From contig ML769387.1 of NCBI GenBank assembly GCA_009733575.1, positions 1 to 64,000 on the forward strand: 64,000 nt of DNA, given 5' to 3'. Of this stretch, positions 43,668 through 54,254 are shown piece by piece; the first letter of the stretch is position 1, and each line of letters begins with the position of its first letter. Source of the stretch: Gymnopus androsaceus JB14 (Eukaryota > Basidiomycota > Agaricomycetes > Agaricales > Omphalotaceae). Made by a program: the position numbers and the translations under genes. Below the pieces are notes generated by a model, which saw nothing but the letters and a program-made list of their open reading frames with translations, was not told where the DNA came from and did no database searches.

Positions 43668-45431
43668 TCAGCCTTCTATGAGCTTAAGTTCTCCCTTCGC
43701 ATCTCTGAATGGTAATGTGAACTTCCTGTCCAAAATATCAGCTGAAGTCATCGCGGTGAGCCCCATATTTGGGAAATCCAGGGCCGGATTCGTCCCCTGT
43801 AAAAGAGACGGATGATTAAACCAACATATATGGAGCTTCAGCCCATTGCTTTTGAATTGACGGAGGGCACTCAGCTCTTCCCGGGAGAAAGATGGGTGTT
43901 GGTCGAATAACAGGTTGCATGATTTCAGTGTCGTTTGAGACCGGCTTGCAAGAAAAGCCACCAAGGCTTTGCCTGTGATAGATCCACCAGATTCGGTAGC
44001 AGAAGGTGATTTAATACCAATGATATGAATGTTTTGTATCAGAGGCCACATCAGAGAAGGTTGGTTGGGGAAGGAGGTGAGACTTGAAAGATGCAAGTCT
44101 TGTAGAGCCCCACCTGCCGAATCGCCCTCCAAATGATCAATATATTGGAAAGTGGTCAGACTCGGAGTACGGGAAAGGCATTCGATCAGGACTCCAGGTG
44201 TCATTGGCATATCCAGCCGTAACGTCTCCAGAGCATCCAACGATAATCCAGTAAATGGCCATTTTGATATCCTAAAGAAGCTACCAAGGCCGGAACAAAA
44301 ACAGCTGAGTGATTGCAGAGCAGAACCTCGGAGGGAGTTGAAAAAACAAACTATTTCACCCTGAAAGTCATTATCTAACCGTGCTGGTTGGAAACATAAA
44401 TGAATGTCTCTCAAACTAGGAAGGTGTATCACCAAGAAGCCGCGAACGGAATGGGAAGCCTTGCATTCGACGTTCGCTTGAATTAACTCCATCCTAGGAG
44501 TTTCCGCTAAGATTACAATCAAATTTTCAGGCGTCAACAGCGGCTGAATAACGAGGCTCGTTAAATATCCCCAATTACAAGGCAATGAGTGGAGATTGTT
44601 TCGCCGAACATTGTACTCGTTTATCTCCAGCTTCTTCAAGGCGGGCATTCGAGTAAGAAGAGGCTCAAATTCGACGTCGTCGCCGCCGCCTTGCAAGGCT
44701 GCCTGCCCCCTTCGGTGATGAATGTCCCCATTCCGCACTCGAAAGGAAGCAAGCAGTAGGAATGAAGAGGGGGATAGGTCGTTAAAGGTGGAGAAATTTA
44801 CGGCAGATAGAGAGAGGAAAAGATCCATGAATCTATCGCCGAACTGCATTAGAGAGCGAATCATCGCATACATGTTCTCGGAGTCGTTACTGATCCCAGA
44901 GCTGGTACTTCCATGGAACGAAATGTGAAGTGGGAGTGAGCCGGAGCGTTCCAACCAAGCAGTGACGCCTTGGATCCGTCGAGAGCAAGCATCAGCGCTC
45001 AGGCGTGGAGGAAGGTAGAAATGCAATGTATTCCACAGACGAGGAGTATTGAGGGCGACGCGCCTCCAATACCGACAAATCGTAGTAAGAATGAGCGGAG
45101 CCTTCCTCAAACTTCGGATCGCATATGGAGGCTTCGTTGGAAGACACCGTATGAATATCTCCGCAAGCGTTTCCTGAGGAATCTGTCGTACTGGAGAAAT
45201 CAACGCCGTATGAGCCTCGATATATGCATTTATTTTCTGCCTTTCCGACAAAAGATCATCCAGAAGAGTCTGAACATGTCTGATTTCGGATTCCAATCTC
45301 GAAAGTTCATGCAGGGGATGAACGAGTAGAGAGTTGATCTGATGCAGCTCATCTGTGGTAGGTGCGTGATTCGTTCCAATCACAGAGGCAAAAGGTGAAT
45401 GAAGAGTATCCCACCGGATGTAGTCGGACAT
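43668..45431 (-). CDS. F-box protein (mushroom type)
   Basis: Single-exon gene, 587 aa. The N-terminal coiled region (LDDLLSERQKINAYIEAHTA) leads into the F-box core ISPVRQIPQETLAEIFIRCL and the TTICRYWRRVALNTPRLWNT block. This layout is very common in agaricomycetes and serves as a substrate receptor of SCF ubiquitin ligases that bind Skp1. The C-terminal part has leucine-rich, LRR-like spacing without a clear repeat consensus. The substrate is unknown. The start-codon region is tandemly duplicated upstream, producing a short upstream ORF. A relic of a related gene lies at 56.3-56.5 kb. Confidence 0.88.
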   Translation of the reverse strand: MSDYIRWDTLHSPFASVIGTNHAPTTDELHQINSLLVHPLHELSRLESEIRHVQTLLDDLLSERQKINAYIEAHTALISPVRQIPQETLAEIFIRCLPTKPPYAIRSLRKAPLILTTICRYWRRVALNTPRLWNTLHFYLPPRLSADACSRRIQGVTAWLERSGSLPLHISFHGSTSSGISNDSENMYAMIRSLMQFGDRFMDLFLSLSAVNFSTFNDLSPSSFLLLASFRVRNGDIHHRRGQAALQGGGDDVEFEPLLTRMPALKKLEINEYNVRRNNLHSLPCNWGYLTSLVIQPLLTPENLIVILAETPRMELIQANVECKASHSVRGFLVIHLPSLRDIHLCFQPARLDNDFQGEIVCFFNSLRGSALQSLSCFCSGLGSFFRISKWPFTGLSLDALETLRLDMPMTPGVLIECLSRTPSLTTFQYIDHLEGDSAGGALQDLHLSSLTSFPNQPSLMWPLIQNIHIIGIKSPSATESGGSITGKALVAFLASRSQTTLKSCNLLFDQHPSFSREELSALRQFKSNGLKLHICWFNHPSLLQGTNPALDFPNMGLTAMTSADILDRKFTLPFRDAKGELKLIEG

Positions 45432-45545
45432 GGTGGAAGTACAAGTTAAGCCGAAAGCGCCAGTTCACAAGAGAGTATACCACCGGCTGTGCTGGGACAT
45501 GGAAGTTCAAGTTAAGCCACAAGCGCTCGTTCACAAGAAAAAGCG
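45410..45545 (-). repeat. Tandem duplication spanning the F-box start codon
   Basis: Two ~65-bp copies, each containing CCACCGG, GGACATGG, CAAGTTAAGCC and GTTCACAAG. The first copy (about 45410-45475) includes the F-box gene start codon at 45431. The second (about 45476-45545) lies upstream and carries a duplicated ATG. Confidence 0.7.
45465..45500 (-). promoter_or_regulatory. Upstream ORF before the F-box gene
   Basis: Eleven codons, ATG at 45500 to TGA at 45465-45467, encoding MSQHSRWYTLL. The peptide mimics the start of the F-box protein (MSDYIRWDTLHS) because it comes from the duplicated start region. If the transcript begins upstream of 45500, the uORF would lower translation of the main frame. 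Confidence 0.5.
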
Positions 45546-46130
45546 CCCGCACTTATAAACTCGCATCACATTCGCGTTCAACGCGTTATATTATGGCTGG
45601 ATGTAAGACCGATGCGTTTCTACTCGCTTGAGGAATGAAGATATCTCATTCGAACGATAATATCTGTAATATGTATACTATATAGACTCTCCCTATGTCC
45701 GAATACTCACGAAAACCTTAGCTTTATTCACTCCTAAGGTAGGCGTCAGGCGCAAGCGGGTACATCACATGCCTGGGCGCTTCCATAGCGAAATCCATCG
45801 AAAACAGTTCCGTCTGGCGTCAAGTGCAGTCTCTCAACTTATGGAGCCACAACGAGGTCTTTTCTCAAAAAAATGGCCTTGGGCATCGCTAGAGACCTAT
45901 TTTCGCTAGCCATGCCAAGGCTCTTTTTTAAAAAAATGCCCTTGTTGTTGTTCCATTGGCGATATACGTTGCGCAAAGTCATGTGATGCCAGACGAAACT
46001 GTTTTGCCACTATCTTATCAGAAAATCACCAAGACTCAAGATTCAAAATATGGCTTCGAGGAGTCCTCTGTTTAGATCATTGGAAGGAATCCTCGGGGCC
46101 AGATTTCTAAAATCAAGACAAGTCGATTTT
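45501..46130. other. Promoter side of F-box gene up to LINE insertion
   Basis: No gene seen. An imperfect inverted repeat lies at 45877-45920 (arms CCTTGGGCATCGCTAG and CGCTAGCCATGCCAAGG) flanked by A and T runs. Confidence 0.4.
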
Positions 46131-46139
46131 TTGATACAT
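46131..46139. repeat. Target-site duplication, LINE 3' side
   Basis: TTGATACAT directly before the poly-T run (minus-strand poly-A tail) of the LINE. It is repeated exactly at 54246-54254 just beyond the other end. Confidence 0.75.
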
Positions 46140-46489
46140 TTTTTTTTTTTTTGGAGGGGTGCTTCCAGACCTCAGCAGCCAACAGAGTCGTCACATTCCA
46201 AGGTCCACGCTAGTTTGTGCAAGGAACAGACCTTGCTTGGGTTAGAACATAATCATAACTTTTTCCATATCTCCACGAGGAAATGCATTTATGCACTGAG
46301 TGTGGGACTCACATACTACTGGGGGGCTCTCTATCCTACACCACCTACCTCTTCACCTTGTTGCCCCCCTGTAATACCCACTAAAACCCCGCTTGTTGTT
46401 GTCCAGTCTCTGGGAAGCTTCTTCTCATCCAAGAGTGTACCTTCCCAGGTTTGAATCACTAGCCCTTTTGACAATGCTTTTGTCTCATA

Positions 46490-49400
46490 TCATTTGTGGG
46501 TCATTCTGCAGTCCAGTTCTAGCTGGTTATTTATCATCTTAACCCATCTGTTCTGTACCTCACCCTTTGTGAAGGGGGTCCCTTCATTTGCAATCACCTG
46601 TTTACTGCAGAGAATCCAGATTAAGTATGCAGACTCTGCAATCATGATCTTCCAAAGTCGGCTTCCACCTGCATTTTTTGCCCTAGCCAAACCACAGCCC
46701 AGAACATCTCCTAGGCTGAGAAGGGTCCAAGGTATTGTACTATCCTTCATTTCCCAAACCTTGCTGACTAGGTTCCATATGATAGTCTGACCTGGGGATT
46801 CACATTCCATTAATATGTGTTGGAAGTCATCAACCTTGCCACATGTTGCACAGAAGGCCCGTTCTTGGAGCTCCTGGTTCATGCTGCTTCTTAGCCAGTG
46901 TGTTCCAGTCCAGTATGCATCATGGATTATCATCCACATGAAGTTGCGTGTTTTGTGTTCAAGATCTTTGTGTCGGATTGCTTTCCAGATGGACTCAGGG
47001 GTTGGAGTATAGTTGAATCTATCCTGTACACTCTCTATTATTCTGTTTAAGTTTTCTTCTGTTCTTCTTCTGACCATTTCATCTCTTTCAGTCTGTTGGG
47101 ATTTTATGATCCTATATGCCAGGCCTTGTGTCATGGTTTTGAGTTTGGCTCCTGTTACCCGGAGTGTAGGTGGTAGCAGCAAGTTTATGTAACTCACTCT
47201 CACTTTTTTGATTGCTGCATTGGCAAGTCTCTTTGCTCCCTTAGCATTGCTCTGCTCATCTTTTTCTACCAACAGGCTTATCAGTGTTGGTGTTCTCCAG
47301 GCCCTGAAGCTTGCAATTGTACTCTGAAGAATCTCAGAGTTTACTGCATTGAAAAAACCCGCATCCTCAAGCTTTAATGGGTTCTTGAGAAGAGTTTGTA
47401 CATATTTTGACCTTGTCTCAATGTGGAGGGTGAGCTTTGGATCGAGTATTTCTACAGTTGTTTTGGCTGCTACCAGCCCTCCAGTTGCCTTGGATTGATT
47501 CAGGTATGTGGGAAGCTTCATTGACCTGTTAGTCTGGTGTCCATTTGATATGTATATTGCAGCACCTGCTCTTGCATCTCCCTCCCCTTCTTTTTCACAT
47601 GCACCATCAATGTTGACATGCAGATACTCAGTGGCATCTATTGGCTTCAGGCCAGTAGGTAACTTGTTTGTGGTTGGGAACTTTTTGTCTGTAAAGATTT
47701 GGAAGATATCAGTCAAAGTTCCCTTGGTTGTGACTTGACTGTCAAATTGTATTTTGTTCCCTATTTCATTGGGGTGTATTTTTGGTGGTTCCTGGTAGTC
47801 CTCTGGTAGCTCACTCCTTGGGTCCCACTTGGGAGGAAGGGTATTCAAGAGCTTGGTTGCTTGTTGAGCACACCCATGTGGATGTTCACAGTTATATGTC
47901 TCTCTTATAAATTCACATTCATCATATTTGCACAATGCATCTGGTGAGTGGTCATCACTCTGAATTAGGTTTGCCATGCTTTCTGCATCTCTAACTGTTT
48001 GGATTTTGTGTCTTGACCTAAGGCACATACTTGCAGTGGTATGGTTCATTGTACGGATCTGTGGATCAGCCTCCTTGTGGTACCAGATGGGCATTGACCA
48101 TAGAATTTTTCTTGAGAATGCTATACCCTCAATTCTAAGGCTGTATTTATTTGCTGTGTCTGTGAGCTGTTTCAGCTCTGGGAGCTGCTTTTTGTTCATA
48201 TATGTTTGCCATGACTGTAGGAATATATTTATACGCACTTCTGGGTCTACACTCTGTTCTGACATTGGCACTTTAAGTGCAAAGAGGGCATCTGCTATCA
48301 GTGCCCACATCTGCCTCCCAGTTCCAAAGTCAAGGTATGATTTGAGCCACATAATTTTTATTGCTTCATTCCACACTTTAATGTCAAGCACTTTCCTTCT
48401 ACCTTTTTCAATTGGTCCATAAACAACTTTTTGGTTGACAGGATTCCGTTCCTTTTCTTTCCACAAGAACATATTTATACGTTTTGTGAGTTGTTTTTCA
48501 ATATGTTTTTGGCATCCCTTGGACAACAGTGAGGTACTGGGTCATCCCTCCTACCACCATTTGTATAATTGCACGTCTCTCATCCATTGTAGGTCCGCTT
48601 TTTGCCCACCTTGCTAGGTTTGTGTCAATCTTCTCAATGACAGGTGCCCAGACTTGTTCTGCATCAACCTTGTTTCCAAACCAGGCCCCCAGGATCCTTA
48701 CTGCCTCTCCTTCCTTGGAGATATGCAAGTTTTCAGGGAGAGGCATCATGTCCAGGCCAGTTTTACGGGATTGTATAACTTGTTTGTGAAATGCTTCGGT
48801 TCCAATAGGTATGATGTTTGTCTTTCCTATGTTGAATTTTGCACCTGATGCCAGACACCAACTATCTAGTATGCTTTGGAGATCTCCAAAGTTATCTGCA
48901 GCATTTAAGAATGCTGATGTATCATCAGCAAAGAGGTTTGTTATCAACCGCTCTATCCCTCCAGGTATCTTATAACCTTTTAGGTCTGATTCTTGTATCA
49001 TCTGTGCAAGTGGTTCAATTGCCAGGTCAAAGACTAAACAGGAAAGTGGGTCTCCTTGCCTAACACCTCGAGTCACTGTGTATATCTTGCTCCTGAATCC
49101 GTTGATTATTACAGTTGTCTTTGCTGGGCCATAGAGGTTTTTCAGTGTTGTAATGAAGCTTTCAGGGAATTCAAATTTCTCCAATACTTTCCAGAGATAA
49201 TCATGCCAAATTTTGTCATATGCTTTTTCCTGATCTAGGGAAACTATGAGGCCATTCTCTTCAGTTGCTTCTGCATAATTCATAATCATCTGGATTAATT
49301 GTGTTTGGTCTGTGATACTTCTTCCAGGGATGAAGCCTGCTTGGTTGGGGTGGATTAGGTCTGGCGCTACTCTTGCTAACCTTATTGTGAGTGCTTTTGT

Positions 49401-51398
49401 AAATATTTTGTAATCAGTGTTTAATAATATGATTGGCCTATAGTTTGCTATTTCACTTTTCTCTCCCTTTTTGAAGAGTGGGCACATCCAGCCATCAGAG
49501 AACCCTGTGGTTTCATTAATTCCATGGATACTAATATCATTGAAGGCTTCTTTCATTAACCCAATGATATCAAAGCTCTCTCGTTCCTCTTTTTGGTCCT
49601 TTTCACATTGCCGATTGATAGCTTTCCATAGCTCATATATGACTCCATCTAGTCCTGGTGCTGTATGGTTTTTTGTCAGCCTCAAGGCTTCACGGACCTC
49701 CCCATTACTGAGAAGCTTGGCCAGGTCCTGCTTTTGGTCTTGTGAAACTCATTTCCTGATCAGTTCCAGTATAGCTGGTGTGGATTCATCTCGCTCTGTT
49801 TCCTTGGTGGGGTCAATTCCTGCTGTTTGGAGGTTTTTGTGGTGGATCATGCCAATATTTGCCATTTGAGGTGATAACTTTTCATATGCATTGCCAGGCA
49901 GGACTCCATGCTCATCTTCAGTCATACCAGGTTTTTTGAGGGCATATATCATGTCCCGTGGTTTGGTTTCTTTATTGGCTTGGGACCAGTATCGTGTTGG
50001 GGTGTCTCCTTCTAATCTGTGTTTGACCTTGTGGTCTTTTTGCATTTGGAGATAATAAGATTGTTCCATCTTGGAGATTTTCTCCTGGAGTCTACATGCA
50101 TGTTTTATTTTGTCGGTCTCTGGTTGTAGAACATCATCTAGTATGCAATCAAGCTCAAGTTGTACTTCATTGATTTTCCTTACAAGGCCTGGAATGATCT
50201 GCTTTGCTCTTTCCCTTGCCTTGTGGATAACTTTTGTCTTGTAAGAATTCCAGATCCTTTGTAGATTTTGGTCTTGCAACCGACTTGTTAGGTCTTCAAT
50301 TTCCTTCTTTGCTATTATTCCTTGCTGACGTGCATATTCAAGCAGATCTTTGTCCTTTACAACATATTCTGGGACTCTCCATCGCCCTTTACCTTTCATT
50401 GGTGCACCTTCACTGGTAATCTGGACTGAGATTAAACTGTAGTCAGCATTGGGAATGCCAGATGTGCAGATTTTTCACTCTTTGGCTGTTTCCATTATTG
50501 CCTCTGTTGCATAAATGCGATCAATCCTTGACTGTGAGCCTGTTGCAGTTTGTAGGAATGTAAAAGACTTTTTATTGGGGAAGGTTGTATGCCAACCATC
50601 CTTGAGGTGAAGTATCTGCTTGAGGTCATCAAGTGCATCCATTGCATCTTCAGGGTCATCTCATGCAGGAAGGTGATCAATGAGGCCTGACTCCACCATA
50701 TTGAAGTCACCTAGCATTATGTCAGGCTTTGGGGCTCGAGGTCTCTCTTCAAAATACTTGTTTATTTCTCTCCATAACTCAGCATTGGCAGATCCATTTC
50801 TCTCTGTCACATTGGGTGCATACACTGTTAGGATATTGATTTTATCACCTTTGTGCACTGTTAGCTGTAGCATGATTGCTTTTCCTGGCACAATCTCATA
50901 AAGGGTTGTCTTTTCTGGTGCAATCAGTTCTTTATTCAGTACTATTGCAACACCTCTCCTGCCTGTTGGGTTTATGGGGTCAGGGGATCCAAATACTTGC
51001 AGTCTCCTACCATAGTGTCTATTTATTTCACCTATGCGATCTGCTGTCAAGTGGGTCTCTTGGAGAGCTAGTAGACCAATTCACTTGTTGCGTAGAGTAT
51101 ATGGTATCTGATTCCATTTGTTATCCCGGTGGAAGATGTTTGGATTCCCATATCCTCTCATGTTTGTTGAAGCAACATTTATGCATGCTTTGAATTTCCT
51201 GTCAAATGCCCGGCATTGTTGAGGTGTCCCCTGGTCTGCTATCTGCATCCAGAGTAGCTCGAATTTGAGCTTGATCCTCACCGACTTGCAATTCGTCATT
51301 GGAGCTACAGTCAGAGGCAGCGACAGGAACTCCTCGGAATCTTGAGATGCCTGTAACCAGAAAACTGTTAGTAAAATAAACATTGGGACTAGATGCAC
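46490..51398 (-). pseudogene. LINE ORF2: endonuclease-RT-RNase H
   Basis: Polyprotein that would nick target DNA and reverse-transcribe the element RNA. Endonuclease (about 51080-50660): LLALQETHLT, INILTVYAPN, DIMLGDFNMVE. RT (about 49690-48500): APGLDGVIYELWK, ANYRPIILLN, NQAGFIPGRSI, SLDQEKAYDKI, TRGVRQGDPLSCLVFDLAI, and the catalytic FADDTSAFL. RNase H-like: VNIDGACEKEGEGDARAG. Zinc-binding end: CATCGKVDDFQHILMEC. One frame holds from 51398 to 48500, broken by TGA at 51081-51083, 50661-50663, 50475-50477 and 49749-49751. An extra A in a run of five near 48500 then shifts to the frame of the last 678 codons. Confidence 0.88.
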
Positions 51399-51858
51399 CA
51401 GTCAAATTTCTTGTGTTGTTGACGGCTATTCATTTAAAGTTAGAAGGGTGCAGTACACTGGTTGCTTTGCCACCACAACCAGCAGTGCACCCAGCTGGGG
51501 ATTCCTTCATCAAATGTTTGCAAGTTCCCAGAACACTTACAAGCTATTTGATGAGGAGGCCAGGACTGCTGGCAGATGGACCCCTGGCTGAATAGCCCCA
51601 CTACTGTTACACAATAGCTAAGGCTATCACATCCCAGCTCTCTCTACCCTTGGTTCTACATATTCACATAGTCAACCGGAGATAGAGAGAGGTTGCGTAA
51701 CCACCGGGGATATGACTTCTTCCAGCTTTGGGTCTAGGTAGTTTCCTTAGGTCTCACTCAGTTAATCATAGAGAGAGGGGGTTATCATATTCGTGGCATG
51801 GTAAAGGATTTTACAAAGGAACTGTTATACTATGACTGTAAATTGTGATAAAAGTGGA

Positions 51859-53394
51859 CTAGCTTCCTTGGCCGCGCCAGTTATGGTTGCTACTATTACG
51901 TCCTTGGTATCCACCTCGCCCCCGGGCACCATTAGAGCATGTACATATCTCTGACTGAGCCTCCTTCTTTTCCTGGAGGATATCCCAGACATGCTCTCCT
52001 GCTGCTGGGCCTCGCTAGTCCTGGTACTTAGGGAAGGGGCATCCCCGATGGTTGTGCGTCTTTGCTTTGCACAGGTTGCAGGTAGCTGCGGAGCCTCGGA
52101 GTATGAAGAACTCATGTGCGTACGTGAGGCTTCAAATGTAAGACCTAATTTCTTCCTCACGCTCCTCCAGCTTAGCAAGCTTATTGGGTAGCAAGAGCGC
52201 AAGGTTTAATAGGTCAGTTAGATTAGTAACCGGTGCTGCAAACAGCAGCCAGTGCTTTGAGAGCAACGTATCAACACTGTCCTGAAGGCCAAGGTTGAAC
52301 GTGTCAAGGAAGACAGATACTTGGGCATCAACCGTTACCTCAGTTGTGGTGTAGTATTGGATGAGGGTGGGAAAGGTTGAGTCCCCAAACAGCCAGCTTT
52401 TAATTGCGAAGAGTATTGTGGCATGCACAACATCATCGTAGTCTTTGATGTTGGGTATGAAGTGTCCAACCACCCAGTTACGGAGGTCAGTATTGTCCAG
52501 AAAACGGACAAGGTGGAAGGAGACCTTTCCTGTCAAGGCATATGTTTGGGACCGAGCAAGCTTTCGAGCAGTTGCCGCATCTCAGAATTCGAGGATGCTG
52601 GCATTTGGGCCCCCATAGTTGTCTCTTGAAGACCCTCCTCCACCAGGTATCAAGTTGGGAGCAAAGTCGTGCACTGTCGGGTACCCAGCATCAGCTAGGG
52701 ATGCTGCTATTTGTTTTGTGAGGTCTGGGACTTTTGCATAGAGCTCCAAGCCACCAAGAAGAGGTACCGCTGCGAGAAACCTCCCTGGATCCCTGCTGAC
52801 TGCTTTGACAATTGTCTCCAGGTGTCCTTTACAAAGGAACAAGACGTCGAGCACTACCCTCTCAAATTCACCAATGTTTGGGGTAAATTTCCTGAAGGAG
52901 AGAAGGTCGGATGGATCAGCTGCTGCTGGGATTGGGGAGCAATGAGGGTTCTTGTCCTGTCAGGCAGGAGAGGTCTGAGCTAGTTCAGCTTCCAGAGACA
53001 GTGTCAGGGAAACAGCAGGGTCTGCATGCATGGAGTCTGAGGCGCCACCATCTCCTTCAGCTATGCGGTGGTCAATGTCAAGGAGGGGGCTGGTGGGAGA
53101 GAAGAGAGGGGTCTGTGTAGCAAGAAGTTGGCAGGCAACATCAGAGATGTTGCTGGGTAGGGGAATCAAAACAAGCCCGTCTGCGATTTCTGCTTCTTCG
53201 AGTTCATTACCTTTGTGTACGAGGAGAGGAGCTGTTCTGGGACCACTTTGCGTTGGTGAGAGGTTATTTTTGTGGCTGGGTGGTACCTTTCACCAGGACG
53301 GTGAGGAGTGTCCAGGAGTTTTATGTGAGGTTTGTGTTGCAGAGCGCTTTTGGTTTTTTAGCGGACGCTCGGATTCTTTGTTCCCTGTGGACAT
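51859..53394 (-). pseudogene. LINE ORF1: gag-like RNA-binding protein
   Basis: About 511 codons in a single frame from the ATG at 53394 to a TAG at 51859-51861. The middle has a gag-like helical region (HLVRFLDNTDLRNWVVGHFI, DDVVHATILFAIKSWLFGD). The C-terminus holds a CCHC-type knuckle CNLCKAKTHNHRGCPF followed by an RGG-like tail (RGRGGYQGRN), both expected for nucleic-acid binding. Five in-frame stops interrupt it: TGA at 53290-53292, 52960-52962, 52582-52584 and 52132-52134, and TAG at 52015-52017. The frame is intact after each. Confidence 0.82.
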
Positions 53395-54245
53395 GCTTAT
53401 GTGAATTAGTGTAATATTCCAGTTTTGTGTGCCTTGTACCGGTTCTGCTCCCAGAACTAATTGTCTCAAAACTCTTGAATCGTGGATGTGGGTGTGGGAG
53501 CTGAAGATTTTTGTGGCAGCCTTTTCATTTCCAGTTTGCCCAGCATTCTGTCTAAGATTTCACGTTTTTGTGTAAGGGTCGGACATGCCGTAGCCAAAAT
53601 CATTCAGGGATGAGTGGGTACGCCATAGCCAAGACAGCATTTGCACCAAGCTTCTGCACCCATGGATTAGTCCATGTTCCCGCTTATGGATGTGTCTTGT
53701 ACCGAGTTTATGTCCAGCACTAGTTGACATAGGATTTTTGAGTGTAGCCGTGGGCGTAAGAGTGTTTTGCTGCGCTCGTAGGGGTGGTAAGAAATCCTGA
53801 CAAGGCGCTTGTACTGTGTCAGAGATTATTACCACCGGCACTTAGGTATACATATTTTGCTGCCACGTATTTTGCCACCACGTATTTGGGCCTTGGGCTG
53901 CTTTGTGTTCCTTCAGTCTGGGTGTACCTGTTGAGCGGGTGTAAACACTTTTTGTTCTTGAGTTAGTCTTTCCCATAGACCTTGGTGTGGCTGGTTAGAT
54001 TTATGTACCATCATCGGTTTGAGTTGATTTTGTGTCTATCCTGCTAAAATACGTAGTTGGGTACCATAATCCCTGGTACCCAGCCCAACCCAGGACTTCC
54101 CCAATGCATCTGCGGGGTTCTACAGCATACACTTCATAGTGAGAGCTTGCGAAGAGCTCTCCGTTGACTTATTTCCTGCAACAGGGGGGTAACACTTATT
54201 TAAGCGCTCACGAGATGATGGAAGTGCAATGTCAACCGTGCCCCC
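53395..54245 (-). other. LINE 5' untranslated region
   Basis: Between the GGGGG start of the element at 54245 and the ORF1 ATG at 53394. No long frame. Contains short imperfect repeats (CACGTATTTTGCC/CACGTATTTGGG near 53865-53890). Confidence 0.6.
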
Positions 54246-54254
54246 TTGATACAT
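54246..54254. repeat. Target-site duplication, LINE 5' side
   Basis: TTGATACAT, identical to 46131-46139. It directly follows the CCCCC that is the complement of the element's GGGGG start. Confidence 0.75.

Larger units (their letters stand above)
46140..54245 (-). mobile_element. Non-LTR retrotransposon (LINE), apparently full length
   Basis: An 8.1-kb LINE on the minus strand. From 5' to 3' it has: a start with five Gs (54241-54245), a ~0.85-kb 5' UTR, ORF1 with a CCHC zinc knuckle, ORF2 with endonuclease, reverse transcriptase, an RNase H-like region and a zinc-binding C-terminus, a 3' UTR (46153-46489), and a poly-A tail (A13, seen as T at 46140-46152). Nine-base direct repeats TTGATACAT flank it. 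The layout fits fungal Tad/I-type elements. Nine premature stops plus a frameshift make it dead as sequenced. Confidence 0.88.

Noticed and set aside
46490..48526. Separate host gene encoding an RNase H-like protein
   Set aside because: It continues directly from the LINE reverse transcriptase after a one-base shift and lies within the element's target-site duplications.
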